Of a stretch of DNA of 64,000 nucleotides, positions 56,776 through 64,000 are shown one piece after another. Each line of letters starts with the position of its first letter. The first letter of the stretch is position 1. The position numbers were made by a program, and so were the translations under genes. The stretch is taken from NCBI RefSeq assembly GCF_003627995.1, contig NZ_CP032707.1:793501-857500 (forward strand), read 5' to 3'. This stretch comes from Brevundimonas naejangsanensis (GTDB taxonomy: Bacteria > Pseudomonadota > Alphaproteobacteria > Caulobacterales > Caulobacteraceae). The notes beneath the pieces were generated by a model. The model was not told the DNA's origin, did not search any database, and saw only the letters and a list, made by a program, of their open reading frames with translations.

Positions 56776-56806
56776 TTGACGTTGACGTAAACGTCGGCTT
56801 TCTAAC
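56776..56806 (+). promoter_or_regulatory. Candidate MerR-type promoter/operator of the thiolase operon
   Basis: TTGACG (56776-56781) could be a -35 and TCTAAC (56801-56806) a -10, with a 19-bp spacer that holds the palindrome GACGT-AA-ACGTC (56784-56795). An overlong 19-bp spacer with a central palindrome is the hallmark of MerR-type control; LiuR-type MerR regulators of acyl-CoA catabolism favour ACGT palindromes. Regulator identity is inference. The remaining ~135 nt to the ATG hold nothing clear except a degenerate repeat. Confidence 0.5.
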
Positions 56807-56881
56807 GGATCGAGTTTCCACTCCAGACGCGACGATCGGACCCGTCCGCCCGCCGCGCGGGACCCGAGACGCCACCTGTCC

Positions 56882-56915
56882 CTCAAGCCGCGAGGCGCCG
56901 CGCGCCGAGCATAGG
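56882..56915. repeat. Degenerate copy of the 38-nt repeat
   Basis: CTCAAGCCGCGAGGCGCCGC followed by GCGCCGAGCATAG matches the 38-nt repeat with about four substitutions and one missing base. It lies 25 bases before the thiolase ATG, unlike the other three copies, which lie 3' of genes. Confidence 0.5.
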
Positions 56916-56939
56916 GACGCCGAAAAAGAGAGACGCTCC

Positions 56940-58145
56940 ATGGCCGACGCCTACATTTACGACGCCGTGCGCACCCCGCGCGGCAAGGGCAAGAAGGACG
57001 GCAGCCTGCACGAGATCACCGCCCTGAGCCTGGCCAGCCAGGTTCTGGAAGCGCTGCGCGATCGGAACGGCCTGGACACCGCCAAGGTCGACGACGTGAT
57101 CCTGGGCTGCGTCTCGCCGGTGGGCGAACAGGGCGCCGACATCGCGCGCACCGCCGTTCTGGCCGCCGGCTGGGACCAGGCGACGGCGGGCTTCCAGATT
57201 AACCGCTTCTGTGCCTCGGGCCTGGAGGCCGTGAACGTGGCCGCCGCCAAGGTGAAGTCGGGCGAAGCGGGCATGGCCGTCGGCGGCGGCGTGGAAGCCA
57301 TGAGCCGCGTGCCGATGGGTTCCGACGGCGGCGCCTGGCCGACCGACCCCTCGTCGGCCTTCCCGACCTATTTCGTGCCGCAAGGCGTCTCGGCCGACAT
57401 GATCGCCACCAAATACGGCTTCAGCCGCGACGACGTGGACGCCTATTCGGTCGAAAGCCACAAGCGCGCCGCCCGCTCCTGGGCCGAGCGCCGCTTCGAC
57501 AAGTCGGTGATCGCGGTCAGGAACCAGCTCGGCCTGACCCAGCTGGACCACGACGAGACCATTCGTCCGAACACGGACATGCAGATCCTGGGCGGGCTCA
57601 ATCCCTCCTTCGTCATGATGGGCGGCATGGGCTTCGACGCCGTGATCGGCCAGCGCTACCCCGAGGTCGCCAGCGTCAACCACGTCCACACCCCCGGCAA
57701 CTCGTCCGGCATCGTCGACGGCGCCGCGGGCGTGCTGATCGGCACCAAGGAAATGGGCGAAGCGCTGGGCTTGAAGCCGCGCGCCAAGATTCTGGGCGGC
57801 GCCTCCATCGGCTCTGAGCCGTCGATCATGCTGACCGGCCCCGAGCCCGTCACCCGCAAGCTGCTGGGCAAGCTGGGCATGCAGCCGGGCGACATCGACC
57901 TGTATGAACTGAACGAGGCCTTCGCGGCCGTGGTGCTGCGCTACATGCAGGCGCTCGACATCCCGCACGACAAGATCAACGTCTGCGGCGGCGCCATCGC
58001 CATGGGCCACCCGCTGGGCGCCACCGGCGCCATGATCCTGGGCACGGTGCTGGACGAGCTGGAGCGCTCGGACAAGTCGACGGCCCTGGCCACCCTGTGC
58101 ATCGGCGGCGGCATGGGCACCGCCACCGTCATCGAACGCGTCTGA
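56940..58145 (+). CDS. Acetyl-CoA C-acyltransferase (thiolase)
   Basis: A 401-residue thiolase catalysing the last, chain-shortening step of beta-oxidation. Nucleophile C91 in [13 protein letters not shown]357 in [11 protein letters not shown] and C387 in [11 protein letters not shown] make the full active site. [16 protein letters not shown] and SNSSG-like [13 protein letters not shown] are typical. The chosen start [17 protein letters not shown] fits the family. The next gene starts 11 nt later, giving a two-gene beta-oxidation operon. Confidence 0.95.
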   Translation: MADAYIYDAVRTPRGKGKKDGSLHEITALSLASQVLEALRDRNGLDTAKVDDVILGCVSPVGEQGADIARTAVLAAGWDQATAGFQINRFCASGLEAVNVAAAKVKSGEAGMAVGGGVEAMSRVPMGSDGGAWPTDPSSAFPTYFVPQGVSADMIATKYGFSRDDVDAYSVESHKRAARSWAERRFDKSVIAVRNQLGLTQLDHDETIRPNTDMQILGGLNPSFVMMGGMGFDAVIGQRYPEVASVNHVHTPGNSSGIVDGAAGVLIGTKEMGEALGLKPRAKILGGASIGSEPSIMLTGPEPVTRKLLGKLGMQPGDIDLYELNEAFAAVVLRYMQALDIPHDKINVCGGAIAMGHPLGATGAMILGTVLDELERSDKSTALATLCIGGGMGTATVIERV

Positions 58146-58156
58146 TCCGGGAGCTT

Positions 58157-60355
58157 ATGACCATGGAAAACTTCAAGATCGACATCGACGCCGACGGCAT
58201 CGCGCTCGTCACCTTCGACGTCCCGGGCCGTTCGATGAACACCCTGACTAGCGCCGTCATCGCCGAGATCCCGGCCCTGGTCGAGAAGATCAAGACCGAC
58301 GACGCCATCAAGGGCGTGGTCGTCACCTCGGGCAAGCCGACGGGCTTCTGCGCCGGGGCGGACCTGGGCGACATGGCCTCGGGCATGCTGGCCGGCGGCG
58401 GCGACCTGCAGAAGGCGTTCGACACCGGCTGGGCGCTGAACGGCGCCTTCCGCGCGCTGGAGACCTCGGGCAAGCCGGTGGCGGCGGCCATCAACGGCCT
58501 GGCGCTGGGCGGCGGGCTGGAGTTCACCCTGGCCTGCCACTATCGCGTCGTCGAGAACGACCCGAAGATCCAGCTGGGCCTGCCCGAGATCAAGGTCGGC
58601 CTCTTCCCCGGCGGCGGCGGCACCCAGCGCCTGACGCGCCTGATCGGGGTGCAGAACGCCCTGATGCAGATGGCCGAGGGCAAGTCCTGGCGTCCGAACG
58701 ACGCCAAGGGCGCCGGCGTCGTCCATGAGGTCGTCGAAAAGGGCCAGTCGGTCGAAGCCGCCAAGGCCTGGATCAAAAACGGCGGCAAGGCCGTCCAGCC
58801 GTGGGACGATCCCAAGTTCAAGATCCCCGGCGGCGGCCCCTACCACCCGGCGGGCGCACAGGTCTTCATCATGGGCAACGCCATCCTGCGCAAGCAGTCC
58901 TACGGCAACTACCCGGCCGTGCTGAACATGATGAAGGCCGTCTATGAGGGCGTGCAGGTCCCCATCGAGGCGGGCCTGCGCATCGAGACGCGCTACTTCA
59001 TCAAGACCCTGATGACGCCCCAGGCCCAGGCCATGATCCGCAGCCTGTTCCTGTCCAAGCAGGAACTGGACAAGGGCGCCGTGCGCCCGGCAGGCGTGCC
59101 CAAGTCCGACCCCAAGAAAGTCAGCGTTCTTGGCGCCGGCATGATGGGCGCAGGCATCGCCTATGTTCAGGTCATGGCTGGCATCAAAACCGTGCTGATC
59201 GACCAGACGCAGGAAGCCGCCGACAAGGGCAAGGCCCACGTCGAGGAGCTGCTGAAGAAGCGCCTGTCGCGCGGTCAGATGACGCAGGAGAAGTTCGACG
59301 CCACCGTGGCCCTGGTGACGGCGACGACGGACTATGACCTGATCAAGGGCTCGGACCTGGTCATCGAGGCCGTGTTCGAGAACCGCGAGATCAAGGCCGA
59401 CGTCACCAAGCGCGCCGAGGCCCAGCTGGCCGAGGGCGCCGTGTTCGGCTCCAACACCTCGACCCTGCCGATCACCGGCCTGGCCGAGGCCAGCGTGCGG
59501 CCGGAAGACTTCATCGGCATCCACTTCTTCTCGCCCGTCGACAAGATGATGCTGGTCGAGATCATCATGGGCGAAAAGACCGGCGACGCGGCCCTGGCCA
59601 AGGCGCTGGACTATGTCCTGAAGATCAGGAAGACGCCGATCGTCGTCAACGACAGCCGCGGCTTCTACACCTCGCGCTGCTTCTCCACCTTCCTGATGGA
59701 AGGCATGGCCATGCTGGAAGAGGGCTATTCGCCCGTGCTGATCGACAACGTCGGCCGCATGACCGGTATGCCGCGCGGCCCGCTGGAGATGCACGACGAC
59801 GTGGCGCTCGACCTGTCGTACAAGATCGCCAAGCAGACCCGCGAGGATCTGGGCGACAAGTACGTCCCCAACGAGGGCGAGCAGATCGTCGCCACCATGG
59901 TCGAGCAGGGCCGTTTCGGCCGCAAGAACGGCAAGGGCTTCTACGACTACGACAGCAAGCCCAAGGTCATCTGGCCTGGCCTCTACGACCTGGCCCCGAC
60001 CACCAAGGGCGCCGAGTTCGGCGAGACGCCTGAGGCCTTCGCCGCCATCGAGGAGATGAAGACCCGCCTGCTGTACCGCCAGGCGGTCGAGGTGGCCCGT
60101 TGCTGGGAAGAAGGCGTCATCGACGACCCGCGCGAGGGCGACCTGGGCGCCATCCTCGGCTGGGGCTTCGCACCCTGGACCGGCGGCCCCATCACCTTCA
60201 TGGACCAGACCGGCCTGAAGACCTTCGTGGCCAAGGCCGACGAACTGGCCGCCAAATACGGCGACCGCTTCAAGGTCCCGCAGCTTCTGCGCGACATGGC
60301 CGCCAAGGACGAGACCTTCTACGGCCGCTTCGCGCCGCAGACGAAGGCGGCCTGA
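58157..60355 (+). CDS. Bifunctional enoyl-CoA hydratase / 3-hydroxyacyl-CoA dehydrogenase (FadJ/FadB-type)
   Basis: A 732-residue multifunctional alpha subunit of beta-oxidation. Residues about 5-200 are enoyl-CoA hydratase (oxyanion-hole [11 protein letters not shown]122 in [12 protein letters not shown]144 in [15 protein letters not shown]). The NAD domain starts at about 321 ([18 protein letters not shown]), with [12 protein letters not shown] and [18 protein letters not shown]; the C-terminal dehydrogenase domain has [15 protein letters not shown] and [13 protein letters not shown]. It pairs with the upstream thiolase. Start at MTMENFKI, with GGGAG upstream. Confidence 0.95.
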   Translation: MTMENFKIDIDADGIALVTFDVPGRSMNTLTSAVIAEIPALVEKIKTDDAIKGVVVTSGKPTGFCAGADLGDMASGMLAGGGDLQKAFDTGWALNGAFRALETSGKPVAAAINGLALGGGLEFTLACHYRVVENDPKIQLGLPEIKVGLFPGGGGTQRLTRLIGVQNALMQMAEGKSWRPNDAKGAGVVHEVVEKGQSVEAAKAWIKNGGKAVQPWDDPKFKIPGGGPYHPAGAQVFIMGNAILRKQSYGNYPAVLNMMKAVYEGVQVPIEAGLRIETRYFIKTLMTPQAQAMIRSLFLSKQELDKGAVRPAGVPKSDPKKVSVLGAGMMGAGIAYVQVMAGIKTVLIDQTQEAADKGKAHVEELLKKRLSRGQMTQEKFDATVALVTATTDYDLIKGSDLVIEAVFENREIKADVTKRAEAQLAEGAVFGSNTSTLPITGLAEASVRPEDFIGIHFFSPVDKMMLVEIIMGEKTGDAALAKALDYVLKIRKTPIVVNDSRGFYTSRCFSTFLMEGMAMLEEGYSPVLIDNVGRMTGMPRGPLEMHDDVALDLSYKIAKQTREDLGDKYVPNEGEQIVATMVEQGRFGRKNGKGFYDYDSKPKVIWPGLYDLAPTTKGAEFGETPEAFAAIEEMKTRLLYRQAVEVARCWEEGVIDDPREGDLGAILGWGFAPWTGGPITFMDQTGLKTFVAKADELAAKYGDRFKVPQLLRDMAAKDETFYGRFAPQTKAA

Positions 60356-60378
60356 GGCTCAGCTTCAGACTGAAACGC

Positions 60379-60408
60379 AAAGGGCGGCCTTCGCGGGCCG
60401 CCCTTTTT
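60379..60408 (+). terminator. Rho-independent terminator of the beta-oxidation operon
   Basis: AAAGGGCGGCC, loop TTCGCG, GGCCGCCCTTTTT: an 11-bp stem with a T5 tail, 23 nt after the stop codon. Confidence 0.93.
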
Positions 60409-60424
60409 GTTGGCGCTCCTCAAG

Positions 60425-60572
60425 CCCTCCCCCTCGATGGGGGAGGGTTGGGTGGGGGTGCAGGCAAGCCGTCCAAGGGGGGAGCCCCGGAGACGCCACC
60501 GCCTCGCGCGCCCTACCGGCGCCGTCGCGCGCGCACCCCCATCCCCACCCTTCCCCCATCGAGGGGGAAGGG
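60425..60572. repeat. Palindromic intergenic repeat (CCTCCCCCTCGATGGGGG family)
   Basis: The left end CCCTCCCCCTCGATGGGGGA and the right end TTCCCCCATCGAGGGGGAAG, with GGTTGGGTGGGGGTG and CACCCCCATCCCCACC beside them, are inverted. The outer ~48 nt match the copy at 23052-23200 in reverse orientation with few differences. Confidence 0.85.
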
Positions 60573-60580
60573 AGATGCGT

Positions 60581-60618
60581 CGCTCAAGCAGCGAGCCGCC
60601 GCGCGGCGAGCGATAGCG
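60581..60618. repeat. 38-nt dispersed repeat, copy 3 (3' of TIGR02186 gene)
   Basis: Identical over all 38 bases to copy 1 at 30491-30528 (CGCTCAAGCAGCGAGCCGCC, then GCGCGGCGAGCGATAGCG). It starts three bases beyond the stop codon of the minus-strand TIGR02186 gene and lies eight bases from a palindromic repeat. Confidence 0.9.
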
Positions 60619-60621
60619 ACA

Positions 60622-61437
60622 CTACCGACTCCTGAACACCCGCGACGCCGCATAACCCGTCATCGCCGCCAGCAGCACGCACAGCACGCCGTAGCTCCAC
60701 GGGCGACGGTGGGCGAACTCATAGATGTCGCGCTCCAGCCCCACCTTCTCGACCGTCAGCGTCAGGTTGGACACCGACACCGGCGCCCCCTCCTGGAACA
60801 GCCAGACCTCGGCGTAATACTTTCCGGTCGGCGCCACCGCGGGCAGTTTGACCTCGGCGCGGAACAGGCCGCGATCGACGAACTCCACCCCCTTGGGATC
60901 GGTGTCGTAGAGCGCCGCCGCCTCCTTCAGGCGGATCACGGCGCGGCGCCAGTCCAGATAGTCCTCGCCCAGACGGCTGATGACCACGTCGCGCACGCCG
61001 TATCGGGTGACGGTACGCGCCTCCTCCGGCGCATCGATGCGCAGGTGATCGACCCCCACGCCCAAGCGGCGCAACTGGCCGAAGTCGGCGATATCGCTGA
61101 GCGGCCGCGTCGAGGCGGTCATGTAGAAGCCGGGCGCACCCTCGAACAGCACCGGGCGGCTGTTCAGCCAGACGCCCATGTTACGCGTCTTCTTGACCAG
61201 GCGGACCGGGGCGTCGGGCCCGCGCACCACCACCACCACATCGGCGGGCGTGTCGCTGGGATTGAACACCGCGCCGTAGAGGACGATGGACGCCCCCCGG
61301 AAGCCGGAATCGACGTCCACCCGCGCGTCGGTCAGGGCGGCGGCGACGCGCACCTCCTCGGTCGTGGCGGCCGAGCGTTCAATGACGATTTCCGGCGCGC
61401 TCTGGGGCGGCGGCTCGGGCGGCAGGACCTGGAACAT
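60622..61437 (-). CDS. TIGR02186 family membrane-anchored protein
   Basis: A 271-residue protein: beta-rich domain of about 235 residues (IVIERSAATTEEVRVAA, VVVVVRGPDAPVRLVKKTRN, MGVWLNSRPVLFEGAPGFY, GKYYAEVWLFQEGAPVS) and one C-terminal membrane helix (WSYGVLCVLLAAMTGYAASR). The motif KKTRNMGVWLN fits TIGR02186, which is regularly paired with TauE/SafE-type exporters in alphaproteobacteria; function is unknown. Its ATG overlaps the TauE stop (ATGA). Confidence 0.88.
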   Translation of the reverse strand: MFQVLPPEPPPQSAPEIVIERSAATTEEVRVAAALTDARVDVDSGFRGASIVLYGAVFNPSDTPADVVVVVRGPDAPVRLVKKTRNMGVWLNSRPVLFEGAPGFYMTASTRPLSDIADFGQLRRLGVGVDHLRIDAPEEARTVTRYGVRDVVISRLGEDYLDWRRAVIRLKEAAALYDTDPKGVEFVDRGLFRAEVKLPAVAPTGKYYAEVWLFQEGAPVSVSNLTLTVEKVGLERDIYEFAHRRPWSYGVLCVLLAAMTGYAASRVFRSR

Positions 61438-62360
61438 CAGTCCGCCACTCCCGGCGCCAGCAGGAACAGGTCGCTGGGCCGAACGAACAGCTCCAGCCCC
61501 ATCTGGATGCCGACCAACAGGACGATCAGCCCCAGGGCCGCGCGCATCTCTTCCGCCCGGAAGCGGCCCGACAGCTTGGCCCCGTATTGCGCCCCCACCA
61601 CCCCGCCCAGCAGCAGGATGGTCGACAGGACGATGTCCACCGTCTGGTTGCGCCCGGCCTGCAGCACGGTGGTGATGGCCGTGGTGATGATGATCTGGAA
61701 CAGGCTGGTGCCCACCACCACGCTGGCCCTCATGCGCAGCACATAGAGCATGGCCGGCACCAGGATGAAGCCGCCGCCCACCCCCATGATGGCCGACAGG
61801 ACGCCCGCGAACACGCCCAGGCCGAACGGCGGAATGGCGCTGATGTAGAGGCCCGAGCGGGGGAAACGCATCCTGAACGGCAGGCCGTACAGCCACATGG
61901 GGCGACGGCGCTCCTTGCGCGGCGGAGTCTCGCCTCGGACCCGGTGCAGGATCTGCGTTAGGCTCTCGTACAGCATCATGCCGCCGATGGAGCCGAGGAA
62001 GAGCAGATAGGACAGGGCAACCACCAGGTCGGCCTGGCCCAGCAGGCGCAGGTAGCGGAACAGCTCTACCCCCGCGAAGGCGCCCAGCGCCCCGCCCACG
62101 GCCATGATGCCGCCGATGCGATAATCGACCGCCTTCATGCCCGAATAGCGGATCACGCCCGAGGTCGAGGAGGCGACGACGTGGCTGGCCTGGCTGGCCA
62201 CCGCCACCGTCGGCGGAATCCCCAGGAAGACCAGGACCGGGGCCATCAGGAAGCCGCCGCCGATGCCGAACAGGCCGGACACAAAGCCGACCAGCGCCCC
62301 CAGCATGACCAGGAGCGGCCAGTTCACCGAGACTTCGGCGATGGGCAGGTAGATATCCAC
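61437..62360 (-). CDS. TauE/SafE family sulfite exporter-like permease
   Basis: A 307-residue permease with about eight membrane helices in two repeats, each with the family GxxGGGFLxxP motif: FGIGGGFLMAPVLVFLG and MGVGGGFILVPAMLYVL. TauE/SafE proteins move sulfite, sulfoacetate or other organosulfur anions. A hydrophilic loop (GETPPRKERRRPMW) divides the halves. Translationally coupled to the TIGR02186 gene, which suggests a joint function. Confidence 0.93.
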   Translation of the reverse strand: MDIYLPIAEVSVNWPLLVMLGALVGFVSGLFGIGGGFLMAPVLVFLGIPPTVAVASQASHVVASSTSGVIRYSGMKAVDYRIGGIMAVGGALGAFAGVELFRYLRLLGQADLVVALSYLLFLGSIGGMMLYESLTQILHRVRGETPPRKERRRPMWLYGLPFRMRFPRSGLYISAIPPFGLGVFAGVLSAIMGVGGGFILVPAMLYVLRMRASVVVGTSLFQIIITTAITTVLQAGRNQTVDIVLSTILLLGGVVGAQYGAKLSGRFRAEEMRAALGLIVLLVGIQMGLELFVRPSDLFLLAPGVAD

Positions 62361-62477
62361 GGCACGCGCCTTCGGCTGGAAGGACAGGCAATCGGCGCCG
62401 GAAAGGCGACTAGGCTTCCGGTCTTAGCGAGCCCTGCGGCGAACCGCCACCCCCGGTCCGCAGGCGCGCTCGACCGA

Positions 62478-64000
62478 TCAGGTGATCGGCTCGGCGGTGA
62501 AGGCGTCGGCGGCCTCGCGCGCCGTGCGCCGCTCGGCGGCCGACAGGCCGGGAGTCAGTCGCTGCACCGCGGCCAGGGCCTGCTGATCGCCGCGCCGCGC
62601 CGCGATCATGTACCATTTGAAGGCCTCGACCCGGTTCGGCGCCACGCCCTCGTCGCCCTTCTCCAGCAGCTGGGCCACGTTGTACTGGCTGTCCACCAGG
62701 CCCGCGCCGGCCGCCCGGGTCAGCCAGGCCAGGGCCTCGACGCGGTTCCGCGCCCCGCCGACCCCGTCATACAGCTGCATGGCGTGGAAATGCATGGCGC
62801 GCGGCTCGCCGGCCTCGGCGGCGCGGCGGGCCCAGGCGCGCGCCTCGGCGTCATCCGCCGCCTGGCCCGCCCCCCGTCCTGATACAGGACCGCCAGCCGC
62901 AGCTGCGCCGGGGCGTAGCCCAGGTTGGCCGCGCGGATCAGGGGCTCCAGCCCGCTGTCGTCGCCGTTGTCGAGCATCTGCGCCGCGCGGGCGAACAGGG
63001 CCGCCCCTTCGGTCGCCGCGACGTCGGGCGAGGGCACGGCGTCCGTCGGCGCTCCGTCCAGGGCCAGGGCGGCGATCGGGGTCCCCGCGTCGCCCGACGC
63101 CGCTTCCTCGGCCTGCGGCGCGAGGGCGAAACCGCCCGGCAGGGTCAGGCCCGCGTCGCCCGCCACCTGCAGGCTGGCGTAGCCGCCGCCGACGATCAGC
63201 GCCGCCACGGCCGAGGCGCCCAGGGCCTTGCGCATGGTCGAGCCCTGACGGCCCGCCTGCCGGTCCAGCCGCTCCTGCAGCTTGGACTTGCCGCCGCGCT
63301 TGGCCAGGCCGAAGGCCGGGCGAGACGCCGCCTCGCCCTCGGGGGCCATGGCCGCACGGGCGGCCTCCAGCACGTCGCGGGTCGAGGCGCCGCCCGCCGC
63401 CGCCTCGGCGCCGGGGGCGATGAATTCCAGTTCGGCCGAGAAGCCGTCGTCGTCTGACGCCGGCGTCGGTTCGTCGACCTCGGGCGCGGGCCCCGCGCCG
63501 GCTTCGGCCGTCGCCACCGCCGCCAGGATGTCGCTGACGTCCGCCCCCCGAACAGGTCGTCGTCCGCGTCCGACGCCGTGATCGTCGTCGTCGGCGGGGC
63601 CCAGGCCTCGGCCGCGACCCGGCCGAAGGGCGCGCCCGTCGTCGGCCCCTCGCCTTCCAGCAGTTCGGCGTCCAGAGGATCGATGAAGTCGCCTTCAGCG
63701 CGCGCCTCGGCCTGCGAAGGGAAGGGCTCGGCGGCCAAGGCGCCGGCCAGGGGGACGCCGGCCAGGGGATCGCTGGACCAGGGCTCGACCGGATCGGCGA
63801 AGGCGGCGGCGCGCCAGTCGCCGCCCGCGCCCTCGGCCGGGGTCCAGGGCGCCACGTCGAGCTCGTCGTGCGGCGGAAGGCGACGCGCGACGCGATCGCC
63901 GCGCTGCTCCATGCTGTCGCGGGCCTCGGCCAGAAGCCGCGCCGTGCGTTCCTCGCTCTGGCGCATCCGTTCGGCCAGGTCGCCCGAGGCGCGCTCGTGG
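62478..64000 (-). pseudogene. podJ: PodJ-like polarity protein, C-terminal part, two frameshifts at G runs (probable assembly errors); cut by window edge
   Basis: The frame enters from the right edge with coiled-coil sequence (LAERMRQSEERTARLLAEAR). It shifts at a G6 run near 63545 (DDDLFGG), continues in another frame with KRGGKSKLQERLDRQAGR, one membrane helix (ALGASAVAALIVGGGYASL) and Sel1 repeats, then shifts again at a G6 run near 62872 (YQDGG) and ends with LYDGVGGARNRVEALAWL..EAFKWYMIAARRGDQQA. One added G at each site gives one continuous protein: cytosolic coiled coil, single helix, periplasmic Sel1 repeats. This is the PodJ plan, a scaffold for polar organelles in Caulobacter; a C-terminal peptidoglycan-binding domain is absent. 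Confidence 0.65.

Noticed and set aside
60622..62391. One long 589-residue frame joining TIGR02186 and the TauE region as a fusion
   Set aside because: The N-terminal half is out of frame with TauE; the true TauE frame has the GxxGGGFL motifs, and TIGR02186 has its own ATG overlapping the TauE stop.

Overview
The window is high-GC bacterial chromosome (my estimate is close to 70% G+C), densely coded on both strands, with mostly housekeeping genes. Gene content and order (nadD-rsfS-rlmH-envC-ctpA-yibQ, atpHAGDC, etfBA beside a PduO-type adenosyltransferase and a HIG1 protein, DUF484-xerC, a PodJ-like polarity protein, an NDUFS6-like zinc finger) point to an alphaproteobacterium of the order Caulobacterales. 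Brevundimonas is the most likely genus; this is inferred from gene content and protein sequence, not from a 16S gene or a database search.

Layout. 0-7 kb: a partial lipoprotein, DUF167, etfBA, cobalamin adenosyltransferase, a HIG1 protein, an unrecognised 373-residue protein, and ahcY. 7-13 kb: a cytosolic globin-coupled chemoreceptor, an exported amidohydrolase, bioB, then VOC and CPBP genes lying between intact bioB and a decayed second bioB 3' end. 13-20.8 kb: a minus-strand envelope and NAD/ribosome cluster (YibQ, CtpA, EnvC-like, RlmH, RsfS, NadD), a lipoprotein, GloA and the zinc finger. 21-28 kb: an ABC ATPase, a frameshifted Tat-signal protein, RppH and the F1 ATP synthase operon. 28-36 kb: CDF and TerC transporters, PriA, transaldolase, DUF484-XerC and a two-lobed aspartic protease. 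36-45 kb: SDRs, a MarR-FUSC efflux-type operon with a clear operator, LpdA, tRNA-Gly, DUF1232, a quinone oxidoreductase and an isoaspartyl peptidase. 45-54.5 kb: an M16 protease, a Sel1 protein, an anchored trypsin-like protease, DUF350, RlmN, a manganese riboswitch with MntP, Hsp20 and a DUF6270 protein next to tRNA-Met. 54.6-64 kb: a GSDH-type sugar dehydrogenase, hemerythrin, a thiolase/3-hydroxyacyl-CoA dehydrogenase operon, TauE with TIGR02186, and a PodJ-like gene running off the right edge.

Themes. ETF, thiolase and FadJ-type genes form the electron-transfer and core parts of beta-oxidation, and both promoters carry ACGT-centred inverted repeats. Intergenic spaces are filled by at least twelve palindromic repeats of several families, plus a 38-nt repeat found three times just downstream of minus-strand genes. 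Three likely frameshifts, each a missing G in a G5-G6 run, disrupt two genes; they look like assembly errors rather than real mutations. I found no CRISPR array, prophage, transposase or defence locus, and no clear candidate for a large undescribed system.
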